Shown: positions 4,815 through 5,293 of the stretch, piece by piece
Layout: each line of letters starts with the position of its first letter
Numbering within the stretch: position 1 is the stretch's first letter
Assembly: GCA_030039655.1 (NCBI GenBank)
Contig: JASHVC010000607.1
Location: 1 to 5,293 of the forward strand
Source: Xanthobacteraceae bacterium
GTDB lineage: Bacteria > Pseudomonadota > Alphaproteobacteria > Rhizobiales > Xanthobacteraceae
Length of the DNA stretch: 5,293 bases
Reading direction: 5' to 3'
The notes under the pieces: generated by a model
The model's input: only the letters and a program-made list of their open reading frames with translations
Told to the model about the DNA's origin: nothing
Database searches by the model: none
Program-made: the position numbers and the translations under genes

Positions 4815-5293
4815 CGCTCCGCAAGCTTCTCGCTGAGAAACGCGCGAACCTCGGCTTGATCGACGCCGGTTTCGATGAAGGCCTCGCCGATCCCGCGTAC
4901 CAGAATAAATGTAAGTGCTCCGCGCTTTATTTTCTTGTCCTGCGCGATCAGCATCATCAATTGGTCGAGGGCGAGCGGAGGCCCCGGAATATCCTTGATC
5001 TGGGTCGGCAGGCCGACCGCGGCCAGATGGCGGATGGCGCGCGCTGCTTCGGCCTTGGATACGAGTCCTTGCCGCGCCGCCGAGAAATCGAAGGCCAGCG
5101 CCATGCCGATGGAAATCGCTTCGCCGTGCAGCAGCCGGTCGGAGAATCCGCACGCCGCTTCGAGCGCGTGGCCGAAGGTGTGGCCGAGATTGAGCAGCTG
5201 GCGGTCGCCGGTCTCGCGTTCGTCACGCGCGACGATCGCGGCCTTGGCACGGCAGCTCACCGCGATGGCGTGTTCACGCGCGGGACTTCCGGA
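4811..5293 (-). CDS. aroB: 3-dehydroquinate synthase, C-terminal part (N-terminus outside window)
   Basis: The reading frame enters from the right edge in phase at 5293 and ends at TGA 4813-4811, giving the last 160 residues. AroB is the second shikimate-pathway enzyme: using NAD+ and a divalent metal, usually Zn2+, it converts DAHP to 3-dehydroquinate and phosphate in the cytoplasm. The piece contains REHAIAVSCRAKAAIVARDE, then ETGDRQLLNLGHTFGHALE (fragment residues 27-45) with the metal-site histidine motif GHTFGHA, and LLHGEAISIGM with the second metal histidine (H56 of the fragment). The first metal ligand, a glutamate, lies outside the window. Families of this type have about 360-380 residues, so roughly 55-60 percent is missing. 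A GTG at 5260 lies inside the conserved region and is not a start. The stop overlaps the next gene's ATG. aroK is often found just upstream in this order (inference, not visible). Confidence 0.96.
   Translation of the reverse strand, partial: SGSPAREHAIAVSCRAKAAIVARDERETGDRQLLNLGHTFGHALEAACGFSDRLLHGEAISIGMALAFDFSAARQGLVSKAEAARAIRHLAAVGLPTQIKDIPGPPLALDQLMMLIAQDKKIKRGALTFILVRGIGEAFIETGVDQAEVRAFLSEKLAER

Noticed and set aside
4815..5153. 113-residue N-terminal extension of the CorC/HlyC-like protein
   Set aside because: It overlaps conserved aroB coding sequence in another frame, reads as low-complexity Arg/Ser-rich sequence, and the ATG at 4814 gives the correct family N-terminus.

Overview
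The window looks like a chromosomal segment of an alphaproteobacterium, most likely Hyphomicrobiales (Bradyrhizobium/Rhodopseudomonas-like). It is GC-rich with strong G/C preference at third codon positions. The recognisable proteins (CobS of the aerobic cobaltochelatase, a short BolA, a zinc-motif J-domain protein, AroB followed by a CBS-domain CorC/HlyC protein) have the sequence style typical of that order. The assignment is by resemblance from memory, not by a database search.

Layout, left to right. (1) Positions 1-2148 hold a minus-strand group: a J-domain protein (2148->1531), cobS (1401->415) and a GNAT acetyltransferase (404->window edge, C-terminus cut off). A small GC-rich hairpin lies between the J-domain gene and cobS. 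cobS has its own strong Shine-Dalgarno sequence. The acetyltransferase starts 10 bases after the cobS stop. cobT is probably just beyond the left edge (inference). (2) Positions 2149-2307 are a divergent intergenic region with a clear two-copy direct repeat (ACTTGCA-N4-TTGAC, 32-base period). (3) bolA (2308-2580) is the only plus-strand gene. It ends inside a REP-like palindrome (2581-2611) shared with the 3' end of the next, convergent gene. (4) Positions 2629-5293 hold a compact minus-strand operon: aroB (C-terminal 160 residues only, entering from the right edge), a CorC/HlyC-type CBS-domain membrane protein overlapping it by ATGA, and a p-hydroxycinnamoyl-CoA hydratase/lyase-like crotonase.

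Functionally this is mostly housekeeping and cofactor metabolism: cobalt insertion into the corrin ring (CobS), a glutaredoxin/Fe-S-linked BolA, an Hsp70 co-chaperone, a shikimate-pathway step (AroB), a probable ion-transport membrane protein and a phenylpropanoid-CoA enzyme. I see no mobile element, CRISPR array, tRNA, rRNA, toxin-antitoxin pair or defence system. I do not think the window contains a new multi-gene system. The points worth a second look are the repeat in the divergent promoter region, possible leaderless translation of the J-domain gene, the zinc-motif/J-domain architecture, the acetyltransferase inside the cobaltochelatase cluster, residue changes in the crotonase active site, and the RNA structures at two gene junctions.
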